Shown here: positions 31,351 through 41,810 of the stretch, piece by piece
Layout of the letters: the number at the start of each line of letters is the position of its first letter
How positions within the stretch are numbered: position 1 is the stretch's first letter
NCBI GenBank assembly: GCA_009746045.1
Contig: RPFO01001966.1
Span: 2,501-46,862, forward strand
Direction: 5' to 3'
DNA length: 44,362 nt
Source of the DNA: Mesostigma viride
Lineage: Eukaryota; Streptophyta; Mesostigmatophyceae; Mesostigmatales; Mesostigmataceae
The notes under the pieces: generated by a model
What the model saw: only the letters and a program-made list of their open reading frames with translations
Told to the model about the DNA's origin: nothing
Databases searched by the model: none
Translations under genes and position numbers: made by a program

Positions 31351-31877
31351 GGTAACGCACCTGGTAGGTCTTGAGCAGTCAAATGAGGAGAACGAGGAGA
31401 AGGCGACTTATCTCGGGTGTCTGAAACCGAACCAGATTGACGACGCACGTAGGGACGATGTTTCCAGCGCCAGGTGGTCGTAAGTATCCGGTTTCAAGAA
31501 TTCTGCGTCCGGCGAAGGGTCGTCTAAATACAAAGCAGGCAAGATGCAGAAAAAGGGTAATCTACGAGACGCTAGCCGTCTCTCTATCGTCGAACCAAAA
31601 CCAGCAACTGTCTACGGCAGTAAACCATCTTTCTAAGGAAACAAGACGAGGAACAGGAGCTATATACGAAAGGATTTTCCGCTTCGAGCAGGTCTAACGT
31701 CTAGGCAGGGCGTGTCCTGAATCAGGCAGCACTATCCTCCTAGCTTGACGGCGACCCGCCCATTACCTGTCAAGTAGGTGTCGTCTTCTTTTTCCCAGCC
31801 GCGGAAGGGTTGATTCAATGACGTATGTTGCAAAGGATCGTCGTCTCGCTCTCTATCTAAACTACCTCCGAGTCCAT
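31351..31877 (-). other. gypsy 5' leader with possible primer-binding site
   Basis: Untranslated leader lies between the 5' LTR and the first ORF. On the minus strand, one base after the LTR end, is TGGACTCGGAGGTAG (31862-31876). It begins with TGG as expected for a tRNA primer-binding site; the primer tRNA was not identified. No other supported feature. Confidence 0.45.
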
Positions 31878-32129
31878 TGTTACGCCGCAAGCCTCGGCCA
31901 CCACCTCTACCTCTACCTGTCCTGATACTACCTAAACTAGTGAGGCTGCTTCTATTTACACCCCTAGCGAAAGACGACCGAGACGAACCAGATCTCAATG
32001 CATTTACATATGTACTACTGTAATACGCCATAGGCCATTTAATCAAACCCGTTTACTCCAGGAAAAGAGGAAGGAAACACAACTACACTGCCGTGACCCA
32101 AGCCTATATGTGTTAATTCATTTAACACA
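31878..32129 (-). repeat. 5' LTR of the gypsy element
   Basis: Identical copy of 19121-19372. It would contain the element promoter. Outside flank is CGCGGGCGTCCCC; this does not duplicate the flank of the other LTR (AATCAGCC). Confidence 0.85.
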
Positions 32130-32690
32130 CGCGGGCGTCCCCAACATCTACTGCTCCAACCTAGGGCCATTGCTGGTACTTTTGACGTCATGAAAGCAGC
32201 GTTTTGGACTAGTGGAATATGATTTTACAGCATAAAAAGTCCATTTTATCATGAATGAACATGGCCAACAACCCCAAGTGCCCCTAAATTTCTCAATATT
32301 TGTAGAGAAATGCTACTTCTCATAATTAAAACCTGCACAAATGCACAATTTGGGGCATGCATGTGAAAGTTTGAAGTACAAATTCACAATGAGGTTTTAC
32401 ATTTTTCAATTATTAATGGTATCTCATTCTTCAATCAATCAATTTGCAATCGTCCAAACAATTTATTCATTTCATACATGTCCGAATATGTTGAAAGAAC
32501 ACATGCAAGTGCTCAATCAGCGTGGACCCCCTTGGACGCGCCCCACCATATATACATTGGACACGTCACCCCAACTACTAAACTGCCCAAAGTCACGGTA
32601 ACTGATCCAACTACTATGTACATCTGCATTTCTCCACGTTGCGGTGGGCAATTACGTGCAAAACGCGATTTCGTGCAAAGTCCTCGCCCA
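32130..32690. other. Spacer and 3' flank of the multi-exon gene
   Basis: AT-rich sequence with no supported gene. The part next to 32691 is presumed 3' UTR of the minus-strand gene. Confidence 0.35.
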
Positions 32691-33969
32691 TCATCGCTTG
32701 CCAGGTCGATATGAAGGAATGTTGTCCCAGCTGGCGCCTTCCTTCAGGAGAGTAACATGTTCTCTAGCGAACTTCAGAGGGAAACGAAACTTTTGCTCGC
32801 ACTCATTACTCCAACCGAGGTCGTGCCCTTCATCAAACCATCTGAACACCACCTTCTCCCTCTCTTTGCCCAGGAGGGTGCCAAAGAGCGGAAAATCTTC
32901 CTTCTTGGGGTACTTGTGCTCCCAGTTTATGCACACCTCGTCTACCCATTTCGAACTCCAACCTCCGCGACTCAGTTTCGCGCCATCCATAAAGCGCATC
33001 CGGACGTCCGGCCGAACGTCCCTGATTCGGTTTTCGGCCGTCGCATCTCTGCCCTGACCACCACCCTTCTGCGGCTGTGCAGGTTCGTCGGCACCCTCCG
33101 TCTCCTGCCCCGCCCCTCGCCTGCCCCCTCCCCGACGTTTTGCCTTCTGCCCCTGCGCAGCCGCCGCCTCTGCCATCAACTCTTCGTACGTTTTTTCTGG
33201 CTGACCGCACGGTAAGGCTGGTGCGTGAGTTGGTGCGTTGGGTGGGAGCTCGTCCCCTCCCGCCCCCGGTTGTGCAACTGGTTCGCCGACCGCGGCCTGG
33301 CCAACAACACGGCCGGCCTCTCTGGACACAGTCCCAGACGCGGATCCACGGGGAAACCGAACTGGAGTTTCTTCTTCGCCTTTCCCTGCACGTAAGCACA
33401 TGCCAATTAACATGAATACGGAAGGGTCGTGTGAGAAATCAATGAAGCCATGGACTGATGCAAAAAAACTTATGTAGAAATATATATTAAGGTACTTATT
33501 AAACTCGTTTATTGAAAATGAAATTTACCGGCCGAATGTACCGTTGGAGCGTGGAAGGGCATCCTTGGTCGATCGAAGGGCTCCATCAATGCGGTATAGT
33601 GTCCGGCCGATGTCCCTGGCGGCGCCTCAACATCGACCACCTCAGTCGGGCGCATCAATCCGGCAAACGCCGGCCCTCCACCTGAGACTTTCGGCGGACC
33701 CTCCACGTTACGAGCCTCCAATACCCTCTTCTGCAGTGGGGTGCTCGCAACAAAATCCGTGTCAGCCGACGGCTCCGGATCGTCATCCTCATTCAGCAGT
33801 ATCGTGTTCGGGCATTGCTCCATCCCCGTCGAGCGGGGGGCAAAGTCATCACAACCGTCCTTCCTGACGACGGTACGGGATCGTCACCCAGACCCAAAGA
33901 AACCGAGGCGAGGGCGGGGGTCCCCTCAACCGGGGGTCCCCATGAATCCTGACGAGGCCTCATTCCCAC
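32691..33969 (-). CDS. Exons 8-9 of the unknown gene (C-terminus)
   Basis: Exon 8 (33969-33529) follows AACAG and ends at G|GTAAAT. Exon 9 (33385-32691) follows GTGCAG and ends with tandem TGA stops. The split codon across the 143-nt intron gives a smooth join (TVHSAG then KGEEETPVRF). Exon 8 holds an acidic segment (NEDDDPEPSADTDF) and needs one extra C at the C6 run near 33835-33842. Exon 9 has a Gly/Arg/Lys linker and a final folded-looking domain of about 110 residues with many aromatic and charged positions (RPDVRMRFMDG, WSSKWVDEVCINWEHKY, KVVFRWFDEGHDLGW). It is not a domain I know. Confidence 0.55.
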
Positions 33970-34538
33970 CTGTTGGACACGACCGCCTCCCGTAAATCGG
34001 GAACGCCCGCCGGCGCTACCAGTAACAGGCCGCGAGCCTGCTTCCTGCTGGCGATCCCCATCCTCATCACAGATACGCCCGCCGGCGTTTCCAGTAACAG
34101 GCCGCGAGCCTCCTTCCTGCTGGCGATCCCCCTCCTCATCACAGATACGCCCGCCGGCGTTTCCAGTAACAGGCCGCGAGCCTCCCTCCCGCTGGCGATC
34201 CCCCTCCTCATCACAGATACGCCCGCCGGCGTTTCCAACGACAGGCCTCGAGTCTCCTTCACCAGCACGCTGGCGCTTACCTCCCCCCCTTTTGTCTTCA
34301 TCCCCCCCATTGTCTCCTCCCGCGAGCCTCCATCATCCCGACTGCGCTTTTTCCCTCCCCTTCCATCTCCTCCCCCGTCCCTCTCCCCCTCCCCCTCCTC
34401 CCTCCTCCCCATCCCCATCCCCTTTCTCCCCCTCCGCCTGCCCCCCACCCACCCCGGGCGGGTGCCCCTCAGCAATATCCTCCTCCCCCTCTTCCTCCTC
34501 CCCCTCTTCCTCCTCGTAAACCTCTTCCTTCTCCGAGC

Positions 34539-34594
<56 letters not shown>

Positions 34595-37500
34595 GAATGA
34601 TGATCCCCGTCGTCTTCGTCGTCCACGACCACGGCAAAGTCCATGTCGACGTCTTGCCACCCATCTTCAAGAAGCCGATATTTGATAAGTCGGACCAGGC
34701 GCTTCCACCGGCGGATATGGGCGGGTAACCCGAACACCAGCAGAACTCTGGAGGGTCCCTTCAACAGGGCCTTGGTGATCTGGTCAACCACATCCCACGC
34801 GGCATACCTCAAACGGGAGGAGGGTAAGGGTATCTGGCTGTCGACCGGAATACAGTCTTGATCCCACTCGCGCAGGTTCCTCCACTTCTCGTTGCTGTCA
34901 GCTGTCAGGTCCAGCACAGCAAACGCCTGGTCCTTCAGCTTCCCAGGAAGGTCTTCAGACCCCGTGTACAACTCGTCCACCACCTTCGTCACCACCAGAT
35001 CCTTTCTTTTTTCGTTTTCCTTCCATGTCATTGTCCTGTATGCGATCCAGTCGGGTCCCATCTTCACCCCGTCCCAATAGGTGAAGGCTTCCAGCCTGTC
35101 CCACCACCCCCTCTTGGCCTTGGCAGTCCCCTCCTCCTTAGCCGCCGCCTGCACCTCCTCCTCCGCCGCCGCCTCCTGCTGTGGCACACCCAGCAGATGT
35201 TTGGTCTTCACCCCCAAATCGTCATACAAATGACGGGGGTGGGAAGCGAGCAGCCCTCTCGGGAACTTCCAGTCCTTCTGGTCGACCACTTTCCTTTTAG
35301 CCGGCGGAAGGTCCCTCAGCGTGAGAATGATCGCCCTCGTGGCCGTGACGATCACCCGCCAAAAGTCTCTGGTCAGGCGGCAGTCGGCGATGAACTTGTC
35401 GAGGTCCGTGGCGACGGTGCCCTTCAGCTTCACGCCAAACACGTGCTCCCTCACCAATACGGGGTCGAAAGTCCCGTTTAGTTGTTTGCAAGCGGCCATC
35501 AGCTCGGGGTTCTCCAGGAACTTGATGTGGGCGAATTGCTTTGCCGCCTCTATCAAATTCTTGGCGACTTCCATTATTTTTATCAGGTTGCTGGGAGGGG
35601 CCTCACAGGACATGATCGGCGCTTGGATCAGGCTGTCGAAGTACTGGAAACTCGCAAGTTCCCGATGCGCGGTGAAAATGGACAGTTCGTGCGCCTTGTC
35701 TTTAGGGCGCGTGTCAAGGAAGTCTTGCCGAGCCGCGATATCCTGTGCGATCGCCGGCTTGCCGTCGACAGCGGGCTTCAAAGGGTCCTCACACCAGAAC
35801 AGCCAGCGCTGCATGAAGTTCTTCTGGTCCGGCCCCCACTTGTCCGTCTCTTCAGCCCCTCCTGCCTTGTCGCCTGCGCCGTCCCCTTCGGCCTTGGCTT
35901 GCTCTCCTTTCTGCCAAAAGGGCTTCACAATCGCCCAGATCTTGCCGTACAGAGGAGTTGGGAGAGACACGCCCTTCCCTCTCTTGACGGGTCCATATGC
36001 CTGGTAGGCCCGGTGCACATCCCCCAGCGCTGAGCCCCACGTTGCCTTGGCTTGGGCTGTGTCCTCGGCGTTCATGGCGTTCCCGAGCTGCCTGACAACT
36101 TCGATCATCTTGCCGACTTGTTCGGTAACCTGCATCCCCGTAGGGCAACAACGCGCAGAGACACATCGACAGTCCTCCCAAATAAGCACAACTCAACTGA
36201 GAACAAGAATACGACTGACAGAAACGCCGGCGGTCGCATCTTGACCAAAATATGGCATGCTAAGGTGGAACATGAAAACCCCTTATAGAAACGCCGGCGG
36301 TCGCATCTTGACCGAACTAATGGCATACTGAAATTAACACAAGAAAACCACTTATAGAAACGCCGGCGGTCGCAACCTGGCTTACCTTCTGTTCACGGAT
36401 CTGCCACCAGGTCGGCAGGATGGTCTCACCCTTGAGCATCTGCACGTCCACCCCCCCGAAATTCGTCCAATCAGTTGCCCACTCCTCCAGCTTCGCCGCG
36501 GCCACGGTCTTCGTGACCTCCTGCTCCTTCCCTCCCCGCGCAACGACCCTGAGCTTTTCCGCCTTCATGAAACCATTCAGCATTGCCTGGTACCACACAG
36601 ATCTTTGGTCCACCGTCATATTGTCGGTGACCAGTTCGAATTTCACCGATTTGATGAGTGTGGTAAAGTGGTTCCCGTCCAGCACGAGAAAGCCGCAAAT
36701 GGCTGGCGGCAACGGTGTCTTCTTCTCGAGTGGAGCCATCTCCCAGGCGGACTTGCACAAACTGTCCAAAAGCGCGGCCTTTCTCACGTCCACGGGCTTA
36801 AGTGAGTCCAGAATATCGGCCGGTCCTGTCAGAACCGCGGTGGAAGCAGCTTCGGCCATTCCCTTGGCCGAGCTCGTTCGCAGGTAGATATCAATCTCTT
36901 TGTCAGTCATTGCGCGAGCGTAGCCAGCCTTCATTGTCCGTGCCCCCCCATCTCCCCGAAGAGTTGCGCGAGCTGACGCTGGGTGCCTTCCTTTTTCATC
37001 CAGTCATGAAAACTGTTGGGGCACCGGTCAGCCAAAAACTGGAACGAGTACCGCCACACAGGAATCACCAGCTTGTCGTGGCCGTAGTCGGACTCCGAGT
37101 TTGCAAAAATGGTGGCGTTCTGCTCGGCTCTAGACAGATGCAAGTCTCGTGCGAGGAGCTTCTGAGGCCCCACGAACAGGTTCCTTGTCCACACCCGATT
37201 TCGATGCACCAAGGCTTTGGACATCTCATCGAGGTCCCGAGGCTGAACGGCAAGCTGCTTCCGCAACCGTTTGCCCTTCGCGATCTCATCGTTCACATCC
37301 AGGATGTCATCATCATCCTGCGACACCGGGGACTTCTCCCATTTCTCAAGCAGAGACACGGGAGCATCCGCAACCTCCACCTCCTTTCCTTTCCCCTTTC
37401 CCTTCAGCGCCTTCCCCTTGTAGGTCGCAAGTGCTTCGGAGAGTCCCTTCTGGTGTTCGTCGACGGCAGCAGTCCACGTACTATCTATTTTCATGTTCTC

Positions 37501-40500
37501 GCGGCGCGCGTGCTGGTCGAGGCTGATTGAGTACAGGATGGCCGCGTGGGTCGCCCTCTCGGCCTGCACGTACTGCGTTGATGCGAAAAAATCAGGAAAG
37601 CATAACCAAAAGGAATAAAGTAAATGCCGATTGAGAAACGCCGGCCGTCGCAACCTACATGAAACCTGAACCTCAACATCAAAGCCCCCCTCACGACAGA
37701 GGTATACTTACCTCGTTCCCCTTAACAATGATATGAAAAAATCAGGAAAGCATAACCGAAAGGAATAAAGTAAATGTCACACTTGAGAAACGCCGGCCGT
37801 CGCAACCTAGATGAAACCTAAACCTCAAGATCAGAGCCCCCCTCACAACAGAGGTACACTTGGCTCATTTCCCTCAACGATGCGAAATCAGGAAAGGAAG
37901 TAAGTGTTAGTCAAAAGGAAGTAAGTGTCACACTTGAGAAACGCCGGCCGTCGCAACCTACATGAAACCTGGACCTCAAGAACAAAGCCCCCCTCACAAC
38001 AGAGGTAGACTTACCTCATTCCCCTCAACCGCTGCTGCTTCAGCCGCTTTCTTCGACCCCTTCGCGATCTTCGGAGACTTGTCCCGGCGGGCATCGTGTT
38101 CCTTCAACATCTTGATCAGAGTCTTGGCGTCCGCCATCGTCACCGTCTTCAGTTTACACTTCCTCTCCTTCCCTTTGCCCTCGAACAGGTTCTCCTCCAT
38201 CCACTTTATCAAGGCCTTGGCGCTCGGGATCTCCTCAGGCTGTGTGGCGCCATCGGGCGCGCACGCATTCTTCACGATCAACTCAGCGACTTGATGGAGA
38301 GTCATCATCTGGTTCCGTACCTCAGGTGGGGCTGTTTCCGTTCTCACCTCGGCCACAACCCACTTTGCCAACTTCTTCAGTTGATAAGCATCCGCTTGCT
38401 CCTTAAAGCGTGTCATTTTCGCAGTATCGCCGTCGCTTCCACCCGCGCCCTCTGACACAGGCTCACCGACAGCGATAGCCCCCTCTCCCTGGAGATTTGC
38501 CCCACCCTGACGACCGGCTTCCTGCAAGAACATTATCAACGGAAGATTTTTAATGTAAGAAAAGTGTAGAGAAACGCCGGCCGTCGTAACTCTGTCAATT
38601 GAGGACGAACCTAAACTTTCAATTTGTAAGTCAACGGTAACTTACCCTTCCCCCCTCTGCAGTGGAACCACCGTAAGATCCACTTCCCCTCCTGTCACCG
38701 CCCTCTTGCTGCTCGAACGGACTTCCCTGTAAAAATAGCAAACGCGATTGTCCATTCACAAGAAAAAAATTACTACAAAAATAAACAAGGATATACGCAC
38801 GCAAACCTTTTCAATACAAGTAAACCGGAGAGGAATCTGACGCACTCATGTACCTGGGTGCTTCCCGCCATTGAGCGGGCTTCTCTTGCACCAACATCCT
38901 CTTGCCGGCCCTGCGAACATTTCAACGGAAAGTAAAAATCCGCTTAGTTGTCGGAAATGACATGTCTGGCGAATATTGCAAAAAAATGCGTATTGTATTT
39001 CACGACATCAATTTAATGGGCGGAGACTTACGAAGATCGGCCCGCCACCTTCCAAATTGCCCAGCGTCATATCGAAAACATCGAGGACTTCCCCTCCATC
39101 GACCCCCTTCCCCCTTCCCCTCTGCCGCGGCGGGGGCATATCGCCCGTCGCGACCGGCTTGGAAGTCGCGGGGGGATCCCTTGCGGTTGAGGGCACTGCG
39201 GCCGACTCGTGCACACTCTCCCCCCTCTTTTGGGCTACTGCGGCAGGCGCGGCATGGGAGGGCGCGGCGGCTACTGTCTCTGGCGCATTCTGAGCCAACC
39301 GACGCAACCTTAGCTCCTGCTGGAGCAGGGTTTCGAAACGAGGCATGAATGTGCGCTTGGAGGTATAAGGCACCTTGGCGACTTCAGGTTTGTCATTAAG
39401 GATGTCTTGGTACAGCGCGAATTGCTGTTCACGAGTGCCATTCGCGAGTCGCTCAAACCGCTCAATCTGAATCCGCTTAACCGGATCGTCCACCATCTCA
39501 AGACCACCGTGGTACTCATCCTTCCCAGTGACCGCGGCAAAGCTGACACCAGATTCCACCATTGGGGGCGGCGTGCCCTCCCTTGCACGCTTGTGAGGAG
39601 GCTGTTGTGGGGAGGCGCCTTGGGCCTGAACTGGTTGCCCTTCTGACCCTTCCCCCCTAGGGGGAGAGTCGCCGACCACCTGCGATGTAGGGCCGCCCTT
39701 TTCCATCTGCAACACAAAACAAAAAAATTGGAAAAAACATACGAGTCAGCAGGAAGATGCGCCCCACGTCGCAACTCAATACAAAAAATGCATCATTATG
39801 TCAAGGTACAAACAACGTTATAATTCAGAATGAACAGAGATTCATAACAAGAGAACGACGCACTAAAAGATGCGACCGCCGTCGCAACTTTCGTCAATTC
39901 ACTCTCTATACAAACAACTCTATGTCCCTCATAAAGAATCAATTGGCAAGGAAATGCAAAAAAATTCCGTTACCACCTCCGTCGACCCATAAGTGGTTCG
40001 CGAATGGGAAATCGCTGCTGATTTTCGGTCGAGCCCTTCACGGTATTTTCGAAATCTCGAGGCAAGGTTGCGCGGAAGAGGGCCCCCCTCAATCATGCGT
40101 GCGATCGGACTGGCCATGGAAACGGATACCTGGTTCCTGGACTGCCTTGCACGGTCAACCATCTTGAAACTTCCCCGGAGAAGGAAATCAGACGTCAGAC
40201 GGTTGAATATGCGAACGTCAAGATTTGACCAACCCATCATCCATTCCACCACCTTCTCCGCGGCATCATGGAAGACCTGCCTCTCATCCGCCACTCCTCG
40301 AGACCCAAACACACAATCGGCCGTGTTATCGTCGTGCCTCTTAAGGCGAATGTTCACGTCCTCTTTGTCATCATCCATTTCCGACAGCCGAATTACAGCC
40401 CTTTTGGCTCCGTCCACTCCATCCTCAAGAAGGACGTCCATCTGCGCCCCTCCCACACAATTGTTGTCAACGTATTGTTGCAAATGACGGGAAATCATGT

Positions 40501-40663
40501 CCTTTCCAAAAGCTACGATGTGTTCCCCACACAGACCCATGTCGGTAATTGACAGCTTTTTACATTTCCTATCCCGGCACTTCTTTTCGGGATCCTTCTC
40601 AAAAATCCGGAAAACAGCGTCCTGATATGGACGTCCCCTTATGTCGACCGTCAGACTGGACAT
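32691..40663 (-). CDS. Large multi-exon gene of unknown function (about nine exons)
   Basis: Reading minus-strand GT-AG signals gives exons 40663-39974, 39706-39032, 38910-38854, 38726-38646, 38521-38015, 37572-36386, 36129-34281, 33969-33529 and 33385-32691 (stop). The first four introns join in phase 0 with exact codon counts and the last in phase 1. Exons 6, 7 and 8 each need a one-base correction, two of them clearly at G7 or C6 runs, to stay open. The product would be about 1,850 residues: a Cys/His motif at the N-terminus, several charged alpha-helical regions, a long acidic run and a basic C-terminal domain. I recognise no enzyme family. Five of the eight introns contain the hairpin motif described in the findings. 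The first exon could be a separate gene, since both it and exon 2 begin with ATG directly after an acceptor AG. Confidence 0.55.
33995..34245. repeat. 4 x 72-bp intronic tandem repeat carrying the hairpin motif
   Basis: Four 72-bp units have motif copies at 34000-34019 (diverged), 34072-34091, 34144-34163 and 34216-34235. The orientation is opposite to all other copies in the cluster. Because 72 is a multiple of 3, the array stays open on the minus strand (ETPAGVSVM repeated) and mimics a repeat protein. The strong donor at 34280 and acceptor at 33970 argue it is intronic. Confidence 0.75.
34281..36129 (-). CDS. Exon 7 of the unknown gene
   Basis: It starts after GATGCAG (VTEQVGKMIEVVRQLGNAMN...) and ends at GGGGAG|GTAAGC. 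About 540 residues of mostly helical, hydrophobic-patterned protein include MQRWLFWCEDPLKPAVDG, FWRVIVTATRAIILTLRD and WDRLEAFTYWDGVKMGPDWI. These are followed by VVVDDEDDGDHH and a run of about 19 Asp from a GAT microsatellite, then Glu-rich and Gly-rich sequence. The main frame stops at 34333. A one-base slip in the G-rich stretch 34340-34450 would move it to the frame ending in phase 0 at the donor (KKRSRDDGGSREE). The acidic tail suggests a nuclear or chromatin role, but that is only inference. Confidence 0.55.
36200..36384. repeat. 3 x ~68-bp intronic tandem repeat with hairpin motif
   Basis: Motif copies lie at 36221-36240, 36288-36307 and 36357-36376. They are followed by shared CTTGACC..AA..TGGCAT.CT sequence and spaced 67 and 69 bp. 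The array occupies most of the 256-nt intron between exons 6 and 7. Confidence 0.85.
36386..37572 (-). CDS. Exon 6 of the unknown gene
   Basis: It begins after CAACGCAG (YVQAERATHAAILYSISLDQ) and ends at GAACAGAAG|GTAAGC. At 36941-36947 a G7 run produces a stop/start overlap (ATGA). One additional G makes the whole exon a single 396-codon phase-0 frame, in agreement with its neighbours. Content: helical N-terminus, KGKALKGKGKGKEVEV basic stretch, DDDDILDVND acidic stretch, then HDKLVIPVWRYSFQFLADRC and a second helical half (KEIDIYLRTSSAKGMAEAAS). No family recognised. Confidence 0.55.
37577..38010. repeat. ~3 x 150-bp intronic tandem duplication with hairpin motif
   Basis: Three units contain AAATCAGGAAAG..., the motif (37635-37654, 37787-37806, 37938-37957), CCTACATGAAACCT, AGCCCCCCTCAC.ACAGAGG and TTACCTC. 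They fill the 442-nt intron between exons 5 and 6. Each unit carries its own copy of a 5' splice-site-like sequence (reverse complement GAGGTAAG), so the intron grew by duplicating a segment that includes its donor. Confidence 0.85.
38015..38910 (-). CDS. Exons 3-5 of the unknown gene
   Basis: Exon 3 (38910-38854, 19 codons) and exon 4 (38726-38646, 27 codons) are tiny, in phase 0 and Gly/Arg/Gln-rich. Exon 5 (38521-38015, 169 codons) encodes a helical segment (FKEQADAYQLKKLAKWVVAE, HQVAELIVKNA, AKALIKWMEENLFEGKGKER, KTLIKMLKEHDARRDKSPKI). All borders are GT-AG (GTAC, GTAA, GTAAGT donors; GCAG, ACAG, GCAG acceptors). Introns of 121, 127 and 124 nt surround them; only the last has a hairpin motif (38571-38590). 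Confidence 0.55.
39032..40663 (-). CDS. Exons 1-2 of the unknown gene (or gene plus following gene)
   Basis: Exon 1 (40663-39974, 230 codons) starts MSSLTVDIRGRPYQD and contains CRDRKCKKLSITDMGLCGEH, a C-x4-C-x10-C-x2-H zinc-type motif shared with the neighbouring ORF at 40944-41810. The rest is a helical, charged domain with AEKVVEWMMGWSNLDVRIF. Its donor is GTG|GTAACG. If read without splicing it stops at 39929. Exon 2 (39706-39032, 225 codons) begins with ATG immediately after TTTTGTGTTGCAG. It is disordered at first (PQQPPHKRAREGTPPP looks like a nuclear localisation signal) and then helical (PVKRIQIERFERLANGTREQ). It ends at ATCTTC|GTAAGT. Confidence 0.55.
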
Positions 40664-40943
40664 CTGCGAAACCAGAACATACCGGCCGCGAGTAGTTTAT
40701 ATTATTAAAAAAAACTGGCATTTATTAAGTCATCTTCATCTATTTATGCGAGCTAAAATTTGAAGAAAATGCAACAAAGAAACGCCCTGGGGCGCAACTT
40801 CCTCAACAACCACTTTCTACGTACAAACGAATGGCAATCACATCGACTACGATTGTCACTACATACGAATGTCCAGACAATATAATGTGTATGTAGAGGG
40901 GGGGCATTCAAGACCAGAGAAACGCCGGCGGGCGCAACTCATA

Positions 40944-41810
40944 TCAATATAGACTGTCCCGCGACTCGTTCCACTCTCTGCAGGTTTTGCAACAACCGAT
41001 CGAGCGAACTCTCGGAACCTCTTTCGCCGCCATTTCATCGACACGAGCGAACATCTCTTCTTTGGCGGCCACCAACTTTGCCTCCTTGTTGCCGGTGTCA
41101 GGATAGATTTCGGACCTCCTCGTCTTCATCGGGGCCACTCTCTCCAAATACTCTGCACACAGAGAATCCTGCTCCTCCTCCACAATCGCCTTCACGCCGG
41201 ATACAATCGCTTTGGCTTTTGTTTCCACGCGAAAATCGAACTCTCGTTGAGTTATCAGCGGAATGTCGGCGAGTGCAAAACACATACGCCGATAAAGTTC
41301 GCTTACATCCGTGTCACGCGAGTCGGCAAAAGGTGTCGTCATCAAAAAGCATCTCAAGCTACTCCAACCATTTTCTTGGGCGCCGGCAACGTAGCCTCCC
41401 TTTGCCAAGTCCGCACCTGTCGCGGAGTCTTTGACTATCCAATCTTCAAGGAAGTACTCGTCTCCCCTGGTGAAATCAAAATTTACACCCACGACCTCTC
41501 CGACAGTCATGTCCAGGCGAAGTCGCAGGGCCCCCCCCGCCAATCCAGGTCCGAGGGCGCCCGCCATTCCAAGTCCGCGACTGAGGGCATTTTCGATGTG
41601 ACGAGAATGTTCTTCGTGCTTTCGGCAATACAAGTCAAATCCGAGAGCGGTTTTCTTGCAAGTGGACACATCACACTTGCGCGGCGCCCCTATTGAGCGA
41701 GCAACACTCTGAATGACAGTGGCAACCGCTTGGTGTTGTTGAAGTCGTTGCCAATCCTCCATCAGGAGGTGACTAGACGAATCGGACGAATCTTCCGTCG
41801 AACCGGACAT
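40944..41810 (-). CDS. Cys/His-motif protein, paralogue of the next ORF's N-terminus
   Basis: From the ATG at 41810, which follows GTCGCAG directly: 288 codons to a stop at 40944. It contains CDVSTCKKTALGFDLYCRKH, a C-x4-C-x10-C-x2-H motif with the same spacing as in the ORF starting at 40663 (WRKY19-type short zinc motifs look similar). A Gly/Leu linker follows, then a helical region (FRVETKAKAIVSGVKAIVEE). The upstream 35 bp (GGCCGGTATGTT...CGCAGATGTCC) is also shared with the 40663 ORF, so the two arose by duplication. A weak donor (GAG|GTTCCG at 41018) would allow splicing to the next ORF; I prefer a separate gene. Confidence 0.5.
   Translation of the reverse strand: MSGSTEDSSDSSSHLLMEDWQRLQQHQAVATVIQSVARSIGAPRKCDVSTCKKTALGFDLYCRKHEEHSRHIENALSRGLGMAGALGPGLAGGALRLRLDMTVGEVVGVNFDFTRGDEYFLEDWIVKDSATGADLAKGGYVAGAQENGWSSLRCFLMTTPFADSRDTDVSELYRRMCFALADIPLITQREFDFRVETKAKAIVSGVKAIVEEEQDSLCAEYLERVAPMKTRRSEIYPDTGNKEAKLVAAKEEMFARVDEMAAKEVPRVRSIGCCKTCREWNESRDSLY

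Larger units (their letters stand above)
19121..32129 (-). mobile_element. Ty3/gypsy-type LTR retrotransposon with extra ORFs and two nested DNA elements
   Basis: About 13.0 kb lie between identical 252-bp LTRs, with all retroviral-type genes on the minus strand. The order is 5' LTR (right), viroplasmin-like ORF, gag with CCHC knuckle, protease, RT, RNase H, integrase C-terminus/chromodomain, additional coding block, 3' LTR (left). PR-RT-RH-IN order and the chromodomain place it in the Ty3/gypsy chromovirus-like group. Two 1.7-kb TTAA elements interrupt it (23689-25387 and 29269-30967). Without them it would be about 9.6 kb. LTR identity suggests recent insertion. No 5-bp target duplication or polypurine tract is evident. 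Confidence 0.85.

Noticed and set aside
33960-34670. Repeat protein with ETPAGVS units and methionine/arginine-rich N-terminus
   Set aside because: The frame is the shadow of the acidic exon 7 followed by an intronic 72-bp array. A strong donor (34280) and acceptor (33970) bracket the repeats.
34973-35481. Plus-strand proteins opposite exon 7
   Set aside because: Antisense shadows of a long minus-strand coding exon.
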